Of a DNA stretch of 64,000 nucleotides, positions 7,540-17,299 are shown one piece after another. Within the stretch, counting starts at the first letter, position 1. Each line of letters opens with the position of its first letter. Below the pieces are notes generated by a model, which saw nothing but the letters and a program-made list of their open reading frames with translations, was not told where the DNA came from and did not search any database. Origin of the DNA: Aquibacillus saliphilus (lineage in GTDB: Bacteria > Bacillota > Bacilli > Bacillales > Amphibacillaceae); contig NZ_JAIZAP010000016.1 of the NCBI RefSeq assembly GCF_020404745.1, positions 1-64,000 on the forward strand, read 5' to 3'. The position numbers were made by a program, and so were the translations under genes.

Positions 7540-9132
7540 TTATTTAAAGGGTAAAACTAAATGTACTATAGTCCCTTTTCCTTTGTAAGAATCAATTTTG
7601 ATTTTCCCTTGATGTGCTTTTATAATATCAAAACAGATAGGCAATCCCATTCCAAGTCCACTTTTTTTTGTAGTAAAAAAAGGTGTGCCTAATTTGTTCA
7701 CTTCCTCTTCTGTCATACCTTCTCCTTCATCCTTGATGGATATATGAACTTCTTTATTACTTGGGTCAGAATTTAATTGAATCCATATATTACCGCCAAG
7801 GGGCATCGCTTCAAAAGCATTTTTAATAAAATTAATTAGTACCTGTTTTATTTTAGATTCGTCAATAGTGACTTCTGTAATTGTTGTTGAGGCTTTGAAA
7901 TGAATCTTAACATTATGAAGATGAGCATTACTGTTCATTAATTCAACTGTTTTGATTATTAGATTATCGACATTACAATCAGTACGTTCAAAATCAGTTG
8001 GTTTTCCTAATGAAACAAATTGATTCACTAAACTTTTCATTCTTTCCAACTCTGCTGTTATGATCTCTAAGTATTTATTGTCATGATTATTCTCTTTTAA
8101 TAACTGGGCGAGGCCTATAATCGAGGTAAGCGGATTACGGATTTCATGTGCCAAACCGGTGCCTAATTTGCCTATTGCAGACAATTTTTCCGACTCTACG
8201 ACTTTTTGTTGTAGTTCATAGTAATTGGTGATATCTCTGAATTGAGCAAACGCACCAATCATAGTGCCTTTATCAAAAAATGGTAGTACATCCAGATAAA
8301 TAATTTTAGATTTTTCATTTTCCAAGGAAAGTAAAATTTCGACATTCTCTATCTTTTTTCCAGTTTCAATAACAATTTGAATATATTCTCCTATCTTTCT
8401 TATCTGTTCTAGTCCATTATCTATAAACTGTTCTTGTTTAACTCCTAATATTTTTTCCGCACTTGAGTTAAACTCTAACACATTTCCATTATTGTCTGTC
8501 ATCACTATGCCAACAGGTGTAGAATCAATTAACATTTGATTTAATAAATGAAGGGTGTGATTTTGTTCTTGAAGTTGAATTTCCCTCTCGATTGTATCAA
8601 CAGCAGACGATAACAAACCGAGATGGAAATGACTAGCAAAATTAACCGGTGTCATAATCGAGACAGTACCAATTAAATTACCATCGGTTGAGGTACGAAT
8701 AGGAGCGGAATAGCATGCTGCTTTTGATAAGTGATGATAGAAATGATCGTTACCAATCAAGCCAATTGATTCCCCATGCCTTAAGGCTAGAGAGACAGAA
8801 TTCGTTCCAGCATCTTTCTCATCAAATTTAACCCCTATCGTTATACCAAGTGAGTCTACCATTCCTTTTATGCTGGCATCACCATAAATATCCAAGATAT
8901 ATCCCTCGTTGTCCGTTATAATAATTAACGTCGGGATTCCCTCCATATATTGAATCAGCTTTTGCATAAAGTGCTGAACAACATTCAAAACCTTTTCGTA
9001 CATTCCTTTTTTAAATTCCAGTTGATCCTTGGTAAGACCTACTTTTAAATAAGGAACTTCGTCAGCATTCAGATTATAAATCAATTCACTTCTTTTTTTA
9101 GATTCACGTATGTATGTAGTAAAATCCTTCAT
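7540..9132 (-). CDS. GAF-PAS sensor histidine kinase (orphan)
   Basis: A 530-aa soluble histidine kinase without membrane segments. The N-terminal half (about 40-180) resembles the GAF domain of AcoR-type activators; a PAS domain (about 200-310) follows. The HisKA domain has the phospho-acceptor H329 in GLAHEIRNPLTSI, and the ATPase domain has the N box (NFIKNAFEAM), DEGEGM and GLGMGLPI. ATG at 9132 directly follows a GGGGGG-rich ribosome binding site; an upstream in-frame extension to 9198 has none. No response regulator gene is adjacent, which is odd for a classical two-component pair. The overall build recalls the cytosolic sporulation kinases, so it could feed the phosphorelay; this is inference. 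Confidence 0.88.
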   Translation of the reverse strand: MKDFTTYIRESKKRSELIYNLNADEVPYLKVGLTKDQLEFKKGMYEKVLNVVQHFMQKLIQYMEGIPTLIIITDNEGYILDIYGDASIKGMVDSLGITIGVKFDEKDAGTNSVSLALRHGESIGLIGNDHFYHHLSKAACYSAPIRTSTDGNLIGTVSIMTPVNFASHFHLGLLSSAVDTIEREIQLQEQNHTLHLLNQMLIDSTPVGIVMTDNNGNVLEFNSSAEKILGVKQEQFIDNGLEQIRKIGEYIQIVIETGKKIENVEILLSLENEKSKIIYLDVLPFFDKGTMIGAFAQFRDITNYYELQQKVVESEKLSAIGKLGTGLAHEIRNPLTSIIGLAQLLKENNHDNKYLEIITAELERMKSLVNQFVSLGKPTDFERTDCNVDNLIIKTVELMNSNAHLHNVKIHFKASTTITEVTIDESKIKQVLINFIKNAFEAMPLGGNIWIQLNSDPSNKEVHISIKDEGEGMTEEEVNKLGTPFFTTKKSGLGMGLPICFDIIKAHQGKIKIDSYKGKGTIVHLVLPFK

Positions 9133-9337
9133 AATTCCCCCCCTAAGTACTGTTATCGAAAGTACAATTGATTTTTGACAAATTATCCAAGATAACATTA
9201 TTTCATAAATACCACCAACAAGGTATCACTTTCATGAAATCACTGATTAGTAATTCAATAGCACCAAAATTATAATAACCCTTATATACAAGGGGCAGGA
9301 TATGTTTAATAACTGATGTCCGTCTGATGCCATACGT

Positions 9338-9375
9338 CGAGCCTCTTCGTGCGATAAAACACACAAAGAAGCTCG
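9338..9375 (-). terminator. Hairpin after the VWA gene
   Basis: CGAGC-CTCTTCGTGCG pairs with CACACAAAGAAGCTCG with a few mismatches; located 38 bp past the stop of the VWA gene. No strong T run on the minus strand, so termination is uncertain. Confidence 0.45.
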
Positions 9376-9412
9376 GGTTTGGGTATTATTTTCAATTAAA
9401 TCAACTTACTAT

Positions 9413-10021
9413 CTACTTTCTTGTCTTTCCAATCTGTCTTTTCTCTAAAACTACTTCATTCACCATCTCGTACATATCCTCAACACCTTTATTTGAAGCT
9501 TCAAAGTTAAAGGCGTGATCTGAACTTATCCCCAAGCTGTCAGCTTCTTGTGCTGCATCCATATTGGCACCGAGAAAAATAAACTCCCAATTATATTTTT
9601 CTTGTTGGTGATTGATGAGATGTTTCACTTTTTGATGGGTGAATTCACGACTCGAATTTTCCATTCCGTCCGTTGTAATAACAAAAATAAGTTTTTCAGG
9701 TCTTTGTTCGGCTTTTGTATTTGATAGCCTCTGACCTACATCAACAATTGTTTTTCCAACGGCATCAAGTAGTGCTGTACTCCCTCTTACAAAATAATCT
9801 TGATCTGTTAATCTTACTTTTTTCGCATCAACAACGTCCCATAATACCTCGTAATCATCATCAAAAAGGACCGCAGACAAAGTTGTTTCTCCGCTTTGTT
9901 GGCTCTGTTTTTCAACGAAAGAGTTAAACCCGCCAATAGTATCCATCTCAAGTCCAGACATCGACCCACTTCTGTCAAGCAAGAAAATAATCTCCGTTAA
10001 ATTTGTATCCAAGCTAATCAT
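9413..10021 (-). CDS. VWA-domain protein
   Basis: A 202-aa protein that is essentially one von Willebrand factor A domain. The metal-ion-dependent adhesion site is intact: DRSGS near residue 16, a conserved T in the central loop (RGSTALLDA) and TTDGMEN. Similar stand-alone VWA proteins occur beside tellurite/stress genes and AAA ATPases. No signal peptide, so cytosolic. ATG at 10021 follows GAGGAG; the ATG at 10039 lacks a ribosome binding site. It is divergent from the HTH gene that starts 86 bp away and shares its control region, suggesting one functional pair. Substrate or partner unknown. Confidence 0.85.
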   Translation of the reverse strand: MISLDTNLTEIIFLLDRSGSMSGLEMDTIGGFNSFVEKQSQQSGETTLSAVLFDDDYEVLWDVVDAKKVRLTDQDYFVRGSTALLDAVGKTIVDVGQRLSNTKAEQRPEKLIFVITTDGMENSSREFTHQKVKHLINHQQEKYNWEFIFLGANMDAAQEADSLGISSDHAFNFEASNKGVEDMYEMVNEVVLEKRQIGKTRK

Positions 10022-10107
10022 CCTCTCCTCGTTTTGCATGGTATAATTGTAGCTGAATAAATAGATGATTTGGTCGCCTGTAAAGGGACAAATTGGAGGA
10101 ATTTGAT

Positions 10108-10605
10108 ATGCTTAATCATCACCTTTTAATGGAACTACAAGAGTACATAGAAGACCACTTAAAATTAGAATCATTTGCATTCAATTTAAATGAGAGTAAT
10201 TATGATATTCAACAAGAAGTAAAACAGAATGAAATAGATGATTTTATTAAGAACAAACGAAAACCTACACTTAACCAAGTATTATTCAGTTTTATTGACG
10301 CGAAAGGAGTTAAAGACTCTGAAGTTTATCGAAAAGCGGGAATCGATCGAAGACATTTTTCAAAGATAAGAACAAAACCAGGCTATCTGCCGAAGAAAAA
10401 TACGACAATTGCTCTAGCCTTTGCTCTTTGTCTCAATGAAGCAGACACTAATGAACTCTTAGGTGCTGCCGGTTACTCATTGTCTGACAGTGATACCAAT
10501 GACTTAGTTATTCAGTTCTGTTTAGAAAAAAAAATCTATGATATCGATAAGGTTAATCAAGCACTTGATTATTTTAATCTAAAGCCACTAACTGGACTAT
10601 TTTAG
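10108..10605 (+). CDS. HTH-domain protein paired with the VWA gene
   Basis: 165 aa. The N-terminal third is acidic and helical; the middle (about 55-120) reads like a helix-turn-helix (VLFSFIDAKGVKDSEVYRKA, then RRHFSKIRT and TIALAFALCLNEADTNELL) of the kind often annotated in databases as a sigma-70-like or phage-repressor-like domain. It therefore probably binds DNA. ATG at 10108 is preceded by GGAGGAATTTGAT; a TTG at 10093 overlaps that ribosome binding site. It diverges from the VWA gene. I do not know a characterised homologue. Confidence 0.75.
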   Translation: MLNHHLLMELQEYIEDHLKLESFAFNLNESNYDIQQEVKQNEIDDFIKNKRKPTLNQVLFSFIDAKGVKDSEVYRKAGIDRRHFSKIRTKPGYLPKKNTTIALAFALCLNEADTNELLGAAGYSLSDSDTNDLVIQFCLEKKIYDIDKVNQALDYFNLKPLTGLF

Positions 10606-10649
10606 AACAGATAAAAAATATCTACCACTAAACAATAGAACAATATAAA

Positions 10650-10699
10650 AAAACCCTAATAAAAAGGCTAATAACAGACACCTTTACTATTAGGGCTTT
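10650..10699. terminator. Terminator-like hairpin
   Basis: AACCCTAATAAAAAGG pairs with CCTTTACTATTAGGGCTT with small mismatches, between the convergent HTH and dynamin genes. Confidence 0.6.
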
Positions 10700-10807
10700 C
10701 TAATTGTAGGCTTGCCTACTATACGAAGTTGAAGTTTCCTTTCACGCTAGTGAAATTGACTGACCAAAGTAGTATTCCGTTTATCTTAATAAGAGGTTTT
10801 CTCAGAT

Positions 10808-13546
10808 TTAACGATATTCCTTCATCTGCTCACCCACAGCAGTCATCCACTCATACTGACGAAGCTGTACTTCGAACATAGTAAGCGGATCGCGATAAAC
10901 TTCAGGATTTTTTCTCATATCATTTAGTGAATCTCTATTCTCTTCAATCTCATCATATGTTTCTGCTAACGTTCTATTTAGCACTTCAATCGGATCCTTG
11001 AAAAACATGTTAATATCTCTTTCCAAAGATTTTTCAAATAAATCGAATTGCTGCATGAAGTTGTTTGTAATCAATTCAGCTGTTCCGCTATAGTCTTTAT
11101 TCTCAATAAATTGCTTATATTTATTATGGAGCATTTCTTTATTTTGCTGCATTGCACCGAACAGCCTGCCTGCACTTTTCATTAAAAATTGGGAAGGGGT
11201 GGAACGCATGACGATATTGACTTTGTCTAGCTGAGTATTCCCCCTTGTCATTCGGTCCGCATCACGGCGCCAATCATCAAGCACCCTAAAGTCACAATTT
11301 AATGCCAACTTTTCTGCACCGTATAAATCGTTAAAACTCTCGCTCATTTCGTCTAAGTATAATTGGCGTTCCTTAAACGCTCCTTCACTTTCAGCAATCC
11401 ACGTTTTGATGGCTAAATGAAAGTTAGGCAAAACTTTTGTATCAATATAATTAGTGATCCGCTTATTCATTTCATCGTTAAGATCTACATGCATTCTCCC
11501 AAAGTCACTGTCTTCATGAACGATTTCAGAGCAATTTCGAAGCTGTGTCGGTATATTTTCCATCAAATCCTGTCTCAAATCATCTTTAATATTGCTATAG
11601 GAATTTTTAATGACTTGAACTTTTTCCTCTTCCATATCGCTCAACTGGTTAAGTGTACCTTTTAATTTTGTGACTATCTCTTCATTCCACTTAATTTTAT
11701 CAATTAACAATTTCTCCATTTCCACCCGTTCTTCAAGAAGAAACTTTATTGATTCCTTAACAAAGTAAAGAACTTTAGCCGTACGTTCCAGTTCTAAATT
11801 ATGATTTCTTTTCAACGACTGAACGAACCCAGATAACTCAACTAAGCTACTGTTATCATACGCGGAAAAAGCAAAGACCTTTGCGTCTGGAAAATAGGTA
11901 CTGATCTTAGCTGTTGTTGTCTCAACTAGTTCCACTTTCTCCTGGCTATTAGCAATTCTATCCATTTTACTTAAGAGAAAATGGATGGTTAACTCTGGTG
12001 CTTGTTCTCTGATGTTGACAACCCGATCAAGTTCTTTATCTGTTAGTGGCAATTCAGCATCCAAAACGAACAGTAGGCTGTCTGCAAAATGCAAATAGTG
12101 AACCATATCTTTGCTAACTTTACTTCGGTCTGCAAGCCCGGGGATATCCATTAGCTCAAGTTTATTTTCATTTAAAAAAGATATTGGCATCCTACAGTGA
12201 ATAAGTGCCTGTTCATCTTTTGTACTCTCCCGAAAATCGTCAAGATCATCAATACTTCTAACTTTTTGACCTGTAATAGCTTGAATATTTGCCTCATCAG
12301 CATCCTTAAAAAGAACTGCTGCTGAAGTTGATTTATCTAAAAGGTCTTCATCAAGCAACGTGTTAATAAATTCAGATTTTCCATTTGTTGCTGTTCCTGA
12401 AACGAGAAGGCGGTAATCATGCATGTCCGGAAGTTCTCTCGCCATGAGTTCGAAGCGTTCATCAAGGAACACCCCTTTTCCCTCTGCCCAATTGATAATT
12501 GATTCGAACAGCCTGAACCCATCTTCGGTCCCGTTGTGATAGCGAGAAGATTGACTCACCATACTTTCCGCCTCATTAACCAACGAAGTGTCAAGATTGG
12601 ACGGGAAAATCTCGTTCCACGCCAGTACAGCTGAAGCAGAAACTAAAGCACCCGAATCTGTAGACAGCTTCAACCAATTTGTTAAATGATTCGGTATTAA
12701 ATGAGAAACTTCCCTAATTAAAAGTTTTCCATTAATTAATTTAAAGTACGTTTCTTCATATACAAGAGTTAATTCCTCCCATGTAAAAGAACGTTCTGGC
12801 TCAATGTTAAGGAGAAGATGGTTGATCTCCTTCAACCAAGAGAAATATAAATCGCTTTGTTTGTAACTGTTCCAAAATGCTACAGTTAGACTTTTAAAAA
12901 GAGACTGATCGATACTATATACAGTCATCAATGCTTCACTGAAATAATTTGGATCTACTTTTTGCGTATAGCCTTGCTCCACATATTTTTGTAAAATCCC
13001 AAACCATGATGGTGATTCTGTCCGAATTGCCTCTTTAACAGCAAGCTCAACTGCATTTCCAAAGTCCTGGTGTTGCTCAAAGAAAGCTCGCGCCATTTCG
13101 GTCACTTCCGAATAATCCGGATTCAAATCAACCGCGTTTTTGATAGAACCCACTGCCATATCAAGCTTGCCGTTCTGTATGTATAATGAGAATAACTGTA
13201 ACAGCACTTCTGTTTTTAAATCAATCGAGTCAGTTTCTACTTCTTTATAAGCTTCTTCTGCAATTGCAAGCAGCTCCATTTTATAATGGGCATCCGCTAT
13301 ATTTTTCTGTGCCCACGGCCTTAATTCATTTGAGATATTTTCCCATTTAAAAATAGCCGCTTCAAAATCTTTATTCAGAAAATATATCTCTCCCTGAGCA
13401 AAACGAATATAAGATAAATAGGTTACTTCGTTTTGTTGCTCATCCATATACAGTTCACCCAGAACCTTAATTGGATGCACATTTTCATTACCTTCCATAA
13501 AGGTCTCATAATAGGATTTATTGATTAATTGCTTTTCTAATGTCAT
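10808..13546 (-). CDS. TPR-dynamin-family GTPase, 912 aa
   Basis: The N-terminal third (about 40-330) is helical with tetratricopeptide-like repeats (for example FAAIFKWENIS-type and GKLDMAVGSIKNAVDLNPDY). A dynamin/GTPase domain follows: P-loop GTATNGKS at 384-391, DIPG at 467-470 and SKMD at 526-529. The remaining 330 residues are long helices, as in dynamin stalks. No membrane segment. Bacterial dynamin-like proteins remodel or protect membranes, some during phage or envelope stress. Fusion to a TPR front end is uncommon, and the sequence differs from the double-domain DynA of B. subtilis. It is next to, and convergent with, the VWA/HTH pair. Function unknown; membrane or stress role inferred. 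Confidence 0.8.
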   Translation of the reverse strand: MTLEKQLINKSYYETFMEGNENVHPIKVLGELYMDEQQNEVTYLSYIRFAQGEIYFLNKDFEAAIFKWENISNELRPWAQKNIADAHYKMELLAIAEEAYKEVETDSIDLKTEVLLQLFSLYIQNGKLDMAVGSIKNAVDLNPDYSEVTEMARAFFEQHQDFGNAVELAVKEAIRTESPSWFGILQKYVEQGYTQKVDPNYFSEALMTVYSIDQSLFKSLTVAFWNSYKQSDLYFSWLKEINHLLLNIEPERSFTWEELTLVYEETYFKLINGKLLIREVSHLIPNHLTNWLKLSTDSGALVSASAVLAWNEIFPSNLDTSLVNEAESMVSQSSRYHNGTEDGFRLFESIINWAEGKGVFLDERFELMARELPDMHDYRLLVSGTATNGKSEFINTLLDEDLLDKSTSAAVLFKDADEANIQAITGQKVRSIDDLDDFRESTKDEQALIHCRMPISFLNENKLELMDIPGLADRSKVSKDMVHYLHFADSLLFVLDAELPLTDKELDRVVNIREQAPELTIHFLLSKMDRIANSQEKVELVETTTAKISTYFPDAKVFAFSAYDNSSLVELSGFVQSLKRNHNLELERTAKVLYFVKESIKFLLEERVEMEKLLIDKIKWNEEIVTKLKGTLNQLSDMEEEKVQVIKNSYSNIKDDLRQDLMENIPTQLRNCSEIVHEDSDFGRMHVDLNDEMNKRITNYIDTKVLPNFHLAIKTWIAESEGAFKERQLYLDEMSESFNDLYGAEKLALNCDFRVLDDWRRDADRMTRGNTQLDKVNIVMRSTPSQFLMKSAGRLFGAMQQNKEMLHNKYKQFIENKDYSGTAELITNNFMQQFDLFEKSLERDINMFFKDPIEVLNRTLAETYDEIEENRDSLNDMRKNPEVYRDPLTMFEVQLRQYEWMTAVGEQMKEYR

Positions 13547-14149
13547 CGTGAACCTCCGCAGCGTTTATTTAAAAGTATGATATCTTAGGTAAAAGGAAAA
13601 CCTGTATTCTCGTAAGAGTTACAAGTATACTAGTTTAAAAACAATATAAGTAACGCAAGCTACACAATTAGCCCTCTATTCTATATTGTAACAAAAGTTA
13701 TCCTTACAAAATGTTTCATTTAGTTATCATTTCTGATACATTCTTGTATTCTTTTATAGAGGAAATGATAAGTTATTCCTTTGTAAAGAATGGTAGCCTC
13801 CTCAATCATAATCTTTATATAGAAGCTTTTCCTAAGACCTCAGGCGGGGTAGGCGCTCGAGCTAGACGACTGAGCATACTATTATATTTATATCAAAAGT
13901 AACAAATACAAGCATTTAGACATCTAACTAAAAAAGGTACTGTCAGAGCATTGAACTCTGCAGTTACCTCTTATGTTGGATTATACAATTTAATAGTATC
14001 GAAAAGAAATACCAGGAAAAATGAAGAAGGAATTTTATGTAAGTTGTAGAGAAGGTTGACGACTAATACATCGTTTTGTTGTTTACAACAATCTTATAAT
14101 GTGCAGATTCAGTCTCGGATAACCCAACTGTTTCAAATTCATTTGAACT
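13547..14149. other. Intergenic region without a gene
   Basis: About 600 bp of AT-rich DNA with many stops in all frames. It contains one partial copy of the GTCTAGCTC repeat (13831-13867, listed separately). I see no convincing coding region or RNA. Confidence 0.6.
13831..13867 (-). repeat. Repeat R2, partial copy A
   Basis: Read on the minus strand, GTCTAGCTCGAGCGCCTACC followed by CCGCCTGAGGTCTTAGG nearly matches 23973-24009 (copy B). This is the family of short intergenic repeats beginning GTCTAGCTCCAGCGC that is widespread in Bacillaceae. Confidence 0.7.
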
Positions 14150-14347
14150 TTATGTTCTTTTTTTAATTAGTATGTTAAGAACGACTACATTAATACCCGC
14201 TATTGCTGCTAGAGCATATGGTATATTGGATAATTGATGAAACTCAAAGCTTCTTAAAATCCACATCAAGACCAAAAGGATTATCATTAGATACAACGCA
14301 ATTCGCTTAAACGTTTTCAGTTTTTCTGTTTTTTCATTGTTTACCAT
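14150..14347 (-). CDS. Small membrane protein
   Basis: 65 aa with a charged N-terminus and two predicted membrane segments (about 13-28 and 41-58), ending KKRT. ATG at 14347 follows AAGGAG at ideal spacing, which supports expression. No family recognised. Confidence 0.65.
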   Translation of the reverse strand: MVNNEKTEKLKTFKRIALYLMIILLVLMWILRSFEFHQLSNIPYALAAIAGINVVVLNILIKKRT

Positions 14348-14634
14348 GGTAATGCTCCTTTATTTAAACTAAGATAATTTCATTTCATCGATAGATTTTA
14401 CCAGTCGCAGATTATTCTAGTTACGTTAAAATTGTATATTAGCAATTGAATCCTATCAAGTATAGAACTATTTTTTAAAAGAAATCGTTTTATGGCACTT
14501 CCGTTAACGATCATTCTTTGATTACATAGATTTACTTCGCAAAAAGAACGTAATTCTTATATAGAACTACGCTCCGACTTGAAATATTGCTTTTTTGCAT
14601 TCTATATGAACAAGTTAACTATTACCATTAATAT

Positions 14635-14946
14635 CTATAACAGCCATTCCGGGATCAGAATAAATTCGCCCCGTACCTTGTCTACATACAGACAATAAAG
14701 CGCATCATTATTCTCACCTAATATCACTCTAATCTCTTTCGGAATAGTTATTGAACCATTCGACGTTATAAATCTCACATTGTCAGTAGTAGATTCGTCT
14801 TCCATATGAGTTATAACTATCTGAGATTTCCTTATAAACACAACGACCACATTACCAGAAATATACCCCAATTCTATTCGCCATTTTTTAGGTAGTTTTA
14901 CTAATCCTGATTGATTAAGACCTTTGCAATTTTTAAGGAAAATCAT
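14635..14946 (-). CDS. AbrB/SpoVT-like DNA-binding protein with two swapped-hairpin motifs
   Basis: A 103-aa protein with two copies of an AbrB-type pattern: GLVKLPKKWRIELGYISGNVV in the first half and GSITIPKEIRVILGENNDAL in the second. AbrB/MazE-type domains bind DNA as dimers; a tandem arrangement could act as a built-in dimer. ATG at 14946 follows AGAGGTGG with 5-nt spacing; the upstream in-frame extension lacks a site. No toxin gene is adjacent, so a plain regulator is more likely than an antitoxin. Confidence 0.65.
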   Translation of the reverse strand: MIFLKNCKGLNQSGLVKLPKKWRIELGYISGNVVVVFIRKSQIVITHMEDESTTDNVRFITSNGSITIPKEIRVILGENNDALYCLYVDKVRGEFILIPEWLL

Positions 14947-15203
14947 TTTAACCACCTCTGAATTACCACTACCCACTTTACCTATTTAAACAAACTTATT
15001 TCTACAAATATCGACTTCTTCACCAAATTCAAGCGGTTATCAAAAAATTCATTAATTTGATAATTATAAACAGAACACAGGAAAGTTACAGACTAATTTT
15101 CCCGCATTCTGTTTAGTTTCATTTTTCCAGAAGACATCATACATTCCAAGAATGAACGAAGTGAAACCTATTTTAATAGAAATATAATCCAGATGAATGA
15201 TCA

Positions 15204-15725
15204 TCACAGATACTTTTCCATTCGAATGTCAGTCCACATTTCACCTTGCCAAAAGGTAAAATTATCAATTCTACCAATTTCCTTGTAACCTAGACTTTGA
15301 TAGAGTTTATGCGCTTGTTTGTTAAATTCAAACACACCTAGTTCAATGCGGTCAAAACCCTGCCTCTTTATCTGACCCTCCAAATATTGAATTGCTGCAT
15401 ATCCAACACCTTTACCCCTTGCCTCAGACTCACCAATTGTGATACCTATCCAAGCGGTCCCAGGCTTTTTGTGATAGAGATGACTTGGATCGATCATATA
15501 ATTCATTTCACCTATCACCTGGTCATTCAAATATATTAAGTAGATAGAATGACTTTTCAGACGTTTTGTTAACTCATCTAGAGTTAATTTATTCCCACTT
15601 CCAAGTTCTGACTTGTTTTGGTTAGGTCTTGTAAAAGGAATTAAAGTAGGGTCGTTTTCCCAACGACTTATCACCTCTACAAGGCTTTGTGTCGGTTCAG
15701 TTAGTTGTACAAAATGAGTAGTCAT
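15204..15725 (-). CDS. GNAT-family N-acetyltransferase
   Basis: 173 aa with a GNAT fold: the acetyl-CoA loop region reads ESEARGKGVGYAAIQYLEGQ and the C-terminal segment HKLYQSLGYKEIG. The aminoglycoside/ribosomal-protein-type subfamily is likely, but the substrate cannot be told. ATG at 15725 follows GAGGAG. Single gene. Confidence 0.85.
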   Translation of the reverse strand: MTTHFVQLTEPTQSLVEVISRWENDPTLIPFTRPNQNKSELGSGNKLTLDELTKRLKSHSIYLIYLNDQVIGEMNYMIDPSHLYHKKPGTAWIGITIGESEARGKGVGYAAIQYLEGQIKRQGFDRIELGVFEFNKQAHKLYQSLGYKEIGRIDNFTFWQGEMWTDIRMEKYL

Positions 15726-15984
15726 GATGTGCTCCTCTCTACTATATGTCTATTAAAACTTTCAAATCAGTTGGATTCTACTTTCCTTTTCTATTATAGT
15801 TGAACACAGGTTATATTACCTTCTAAACCACATTTACAATTATATTTAAAAAAGAGGCCACTTACAGACATTTGTCCATAAAATAGAAAGAATCGCCAAA
15901 TAAAATATACTCGGCGATTCTAAAAACATATTCTCTTGAAGGTATTGTACTCCATTGCTAACAAAGACGAGGCAGTGGTATCTA

Positions 15985-16497
15985 TTAGCCCATCAGTTTA
16001 AGCGACTCTTCAATAAATGGAGGAATATCATCTGGTTGTCGACTCGTGACCAATTGATTTTTGCAGACAACAACTTCTTGATCTAAAACGTTTGCTCCAG
16101 CATAAGCTAAATCCGTTTGAATTGATTTAAAACCTGTTACCGTACGGCCCTCTAAAGTCTTTGCTGTTAGTAATAATTGAGGTCCATGACAAATAGCAAA
16201 TACAGGTTTTTCGGTCTCCATGAAATGCTTAGCAAAGTTTACAAATCGATCATCTGCACGAAGCTGATCAGGTGAAAATCCACCTGGGATAAATAATGCA
16301 TCGAATTGTTCTGGTTTTACATTCTCAATGCCCTCATCAATTGTAACAGTAGATTTCCCTTGTTTTCCCGTCACTTGTTTTCCTCGTTCTTTTTCTATTG
16401 TAATGACATCATGTCCTATTTCCTTAAACGATTGAGCCGGTTCAGTAAATTCAACATCCTCAAAATAATCAGTTATTAAAGTAGCAATTTTAGCCAT
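15985..16497 (-). CDS. DJ-1/PfpI-family protein (general stress protein 18 type)
   Basis: 170 aa, class-I glutamine amidotransferase-like fold. The nucleophile elbow is AICHGPQLLL with the conserved Cys-His pair, plus an upstream Glu. Family members act as glyoxalase/deglycase-like or chaperone proteins; older annotation as protease is doubtful. ATG at 16497 follows AAGGGAG; the longer frame to 16530 has no ribosome binding site. Closest type is Bacillus YfkM/YraA stress proteins. Confidence 0.88.
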   Translation of the reverse strand: MAKIATLITDYFEDVEFTEPAQSFKEIGHDVITIEKERGKQVTGKQGKSTVTIDEGIENVKPEQFDALFIPGGFSPDQLRADDRFVNFAKHFMETEKPVFAICHGPQLLLTAKTLEGRTVTGFKSIQTDLAYAGANVLDQEVVVCKNQLVTSRQPDDIPPFIEESLKLMG

Positions 16498-16676
16498 GCT
16501 ATCACTCCCTTTATATATTCTAAAAATCACCTCTATAGTTTAGGTTTACCACGTGTATTAAAATGATAAACGTTAATAATAGTTTGTCATCGTTAGAATA
16601 TAGTTTAAGGAGTCGGTAATTACATCATCCATAAGATCCTCACTTGGTATCTCACTCAATTTATTTAAAGACAAAC

Positions 16677-17126
16677 TCATCCGCTTTTAACATCAACTAA
16701 TTCGAATCTTTCACAAACAAGTAGCATGTCTTCTGAGAACTCACGACCAATTGCAGTTAGTTCATTCCTGAAAAATGTTTCATGCGCTTCCCACCAGTAT
16801 TGATACGTCCTATCGCCTTCTCCTTCTGAGATAGCGAAATCAACACTTACTTCGTTCATCGGTGTTAAGCTAACTTCCACCGTTTTAATGATTGCTACCG
16901 GTTTGTCGTTACTATTTAAGATAATGCTATAATCCTCAATTGTTGGCAGTGGTTCATTTTCTAGCTCATAAAAAACATAGCCAGAACATGTCGCAGTTTT
17001 CACACCATCAACCACCAATTGCGCTAAATAATCTGGTTGAGCCCCAAATTGCCATGCACTAACTGATTTTGGTTTTTCTTGTTCACCCCAATATTGATTC
17101 CAATAGGCCTGAACTATCTCATCCAT
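16677..17126 (-). CDS. ASCH-domain protein
   Basis: 149 aa matching the ASCH (PUA-like) fold: start W-x2-Y-W (AYWNQYWGEQ), the GVKTATCSGYVFYE segment that includes the G-x-K-x-x-T motif, and the conserved WWEAHETFF near the end. ASCH proteins bind or process RNA or modified nucleosides; one group are N4-acetylcytidine amidohydrolases. Exact role unknown. ATG at 17126 follows GGAGG. Confidence 0.8.
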   Translation of the reverse strand: MDEIVQAYWNQYWGEQEKPKSVSAWQFGAQPDYLAQLVVDGVKTATCSGYVFYELENEPLPTIEDYSIILNSNDKPVAIIKTVEVSLTPMNEVSVDFAISEGEGDRTYQYWWEAHETFFRNELTAIGREFSEDMLLVCERFELVDVKSG

Positions 17127-17299
17127 ATTTAAATCCTCCAGTTTTGCTTTACATTTATTTTATCATTAGTACAAACAAATTTGACACTTAATCAAATACT
17201 TTATTTTTTTCACAAGTTACTAAAATATCGCGTTACCAGGGAGTATGTAATTAGTTTAGAAATTGTTTTTCCAAAGACGATGCTGGATCTGGTGGCAAG

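Noticed and set aside
13711-13902. 63-codon open frame
   Set aside because: Runs through the R2 repeat and has no ribosome binding site.
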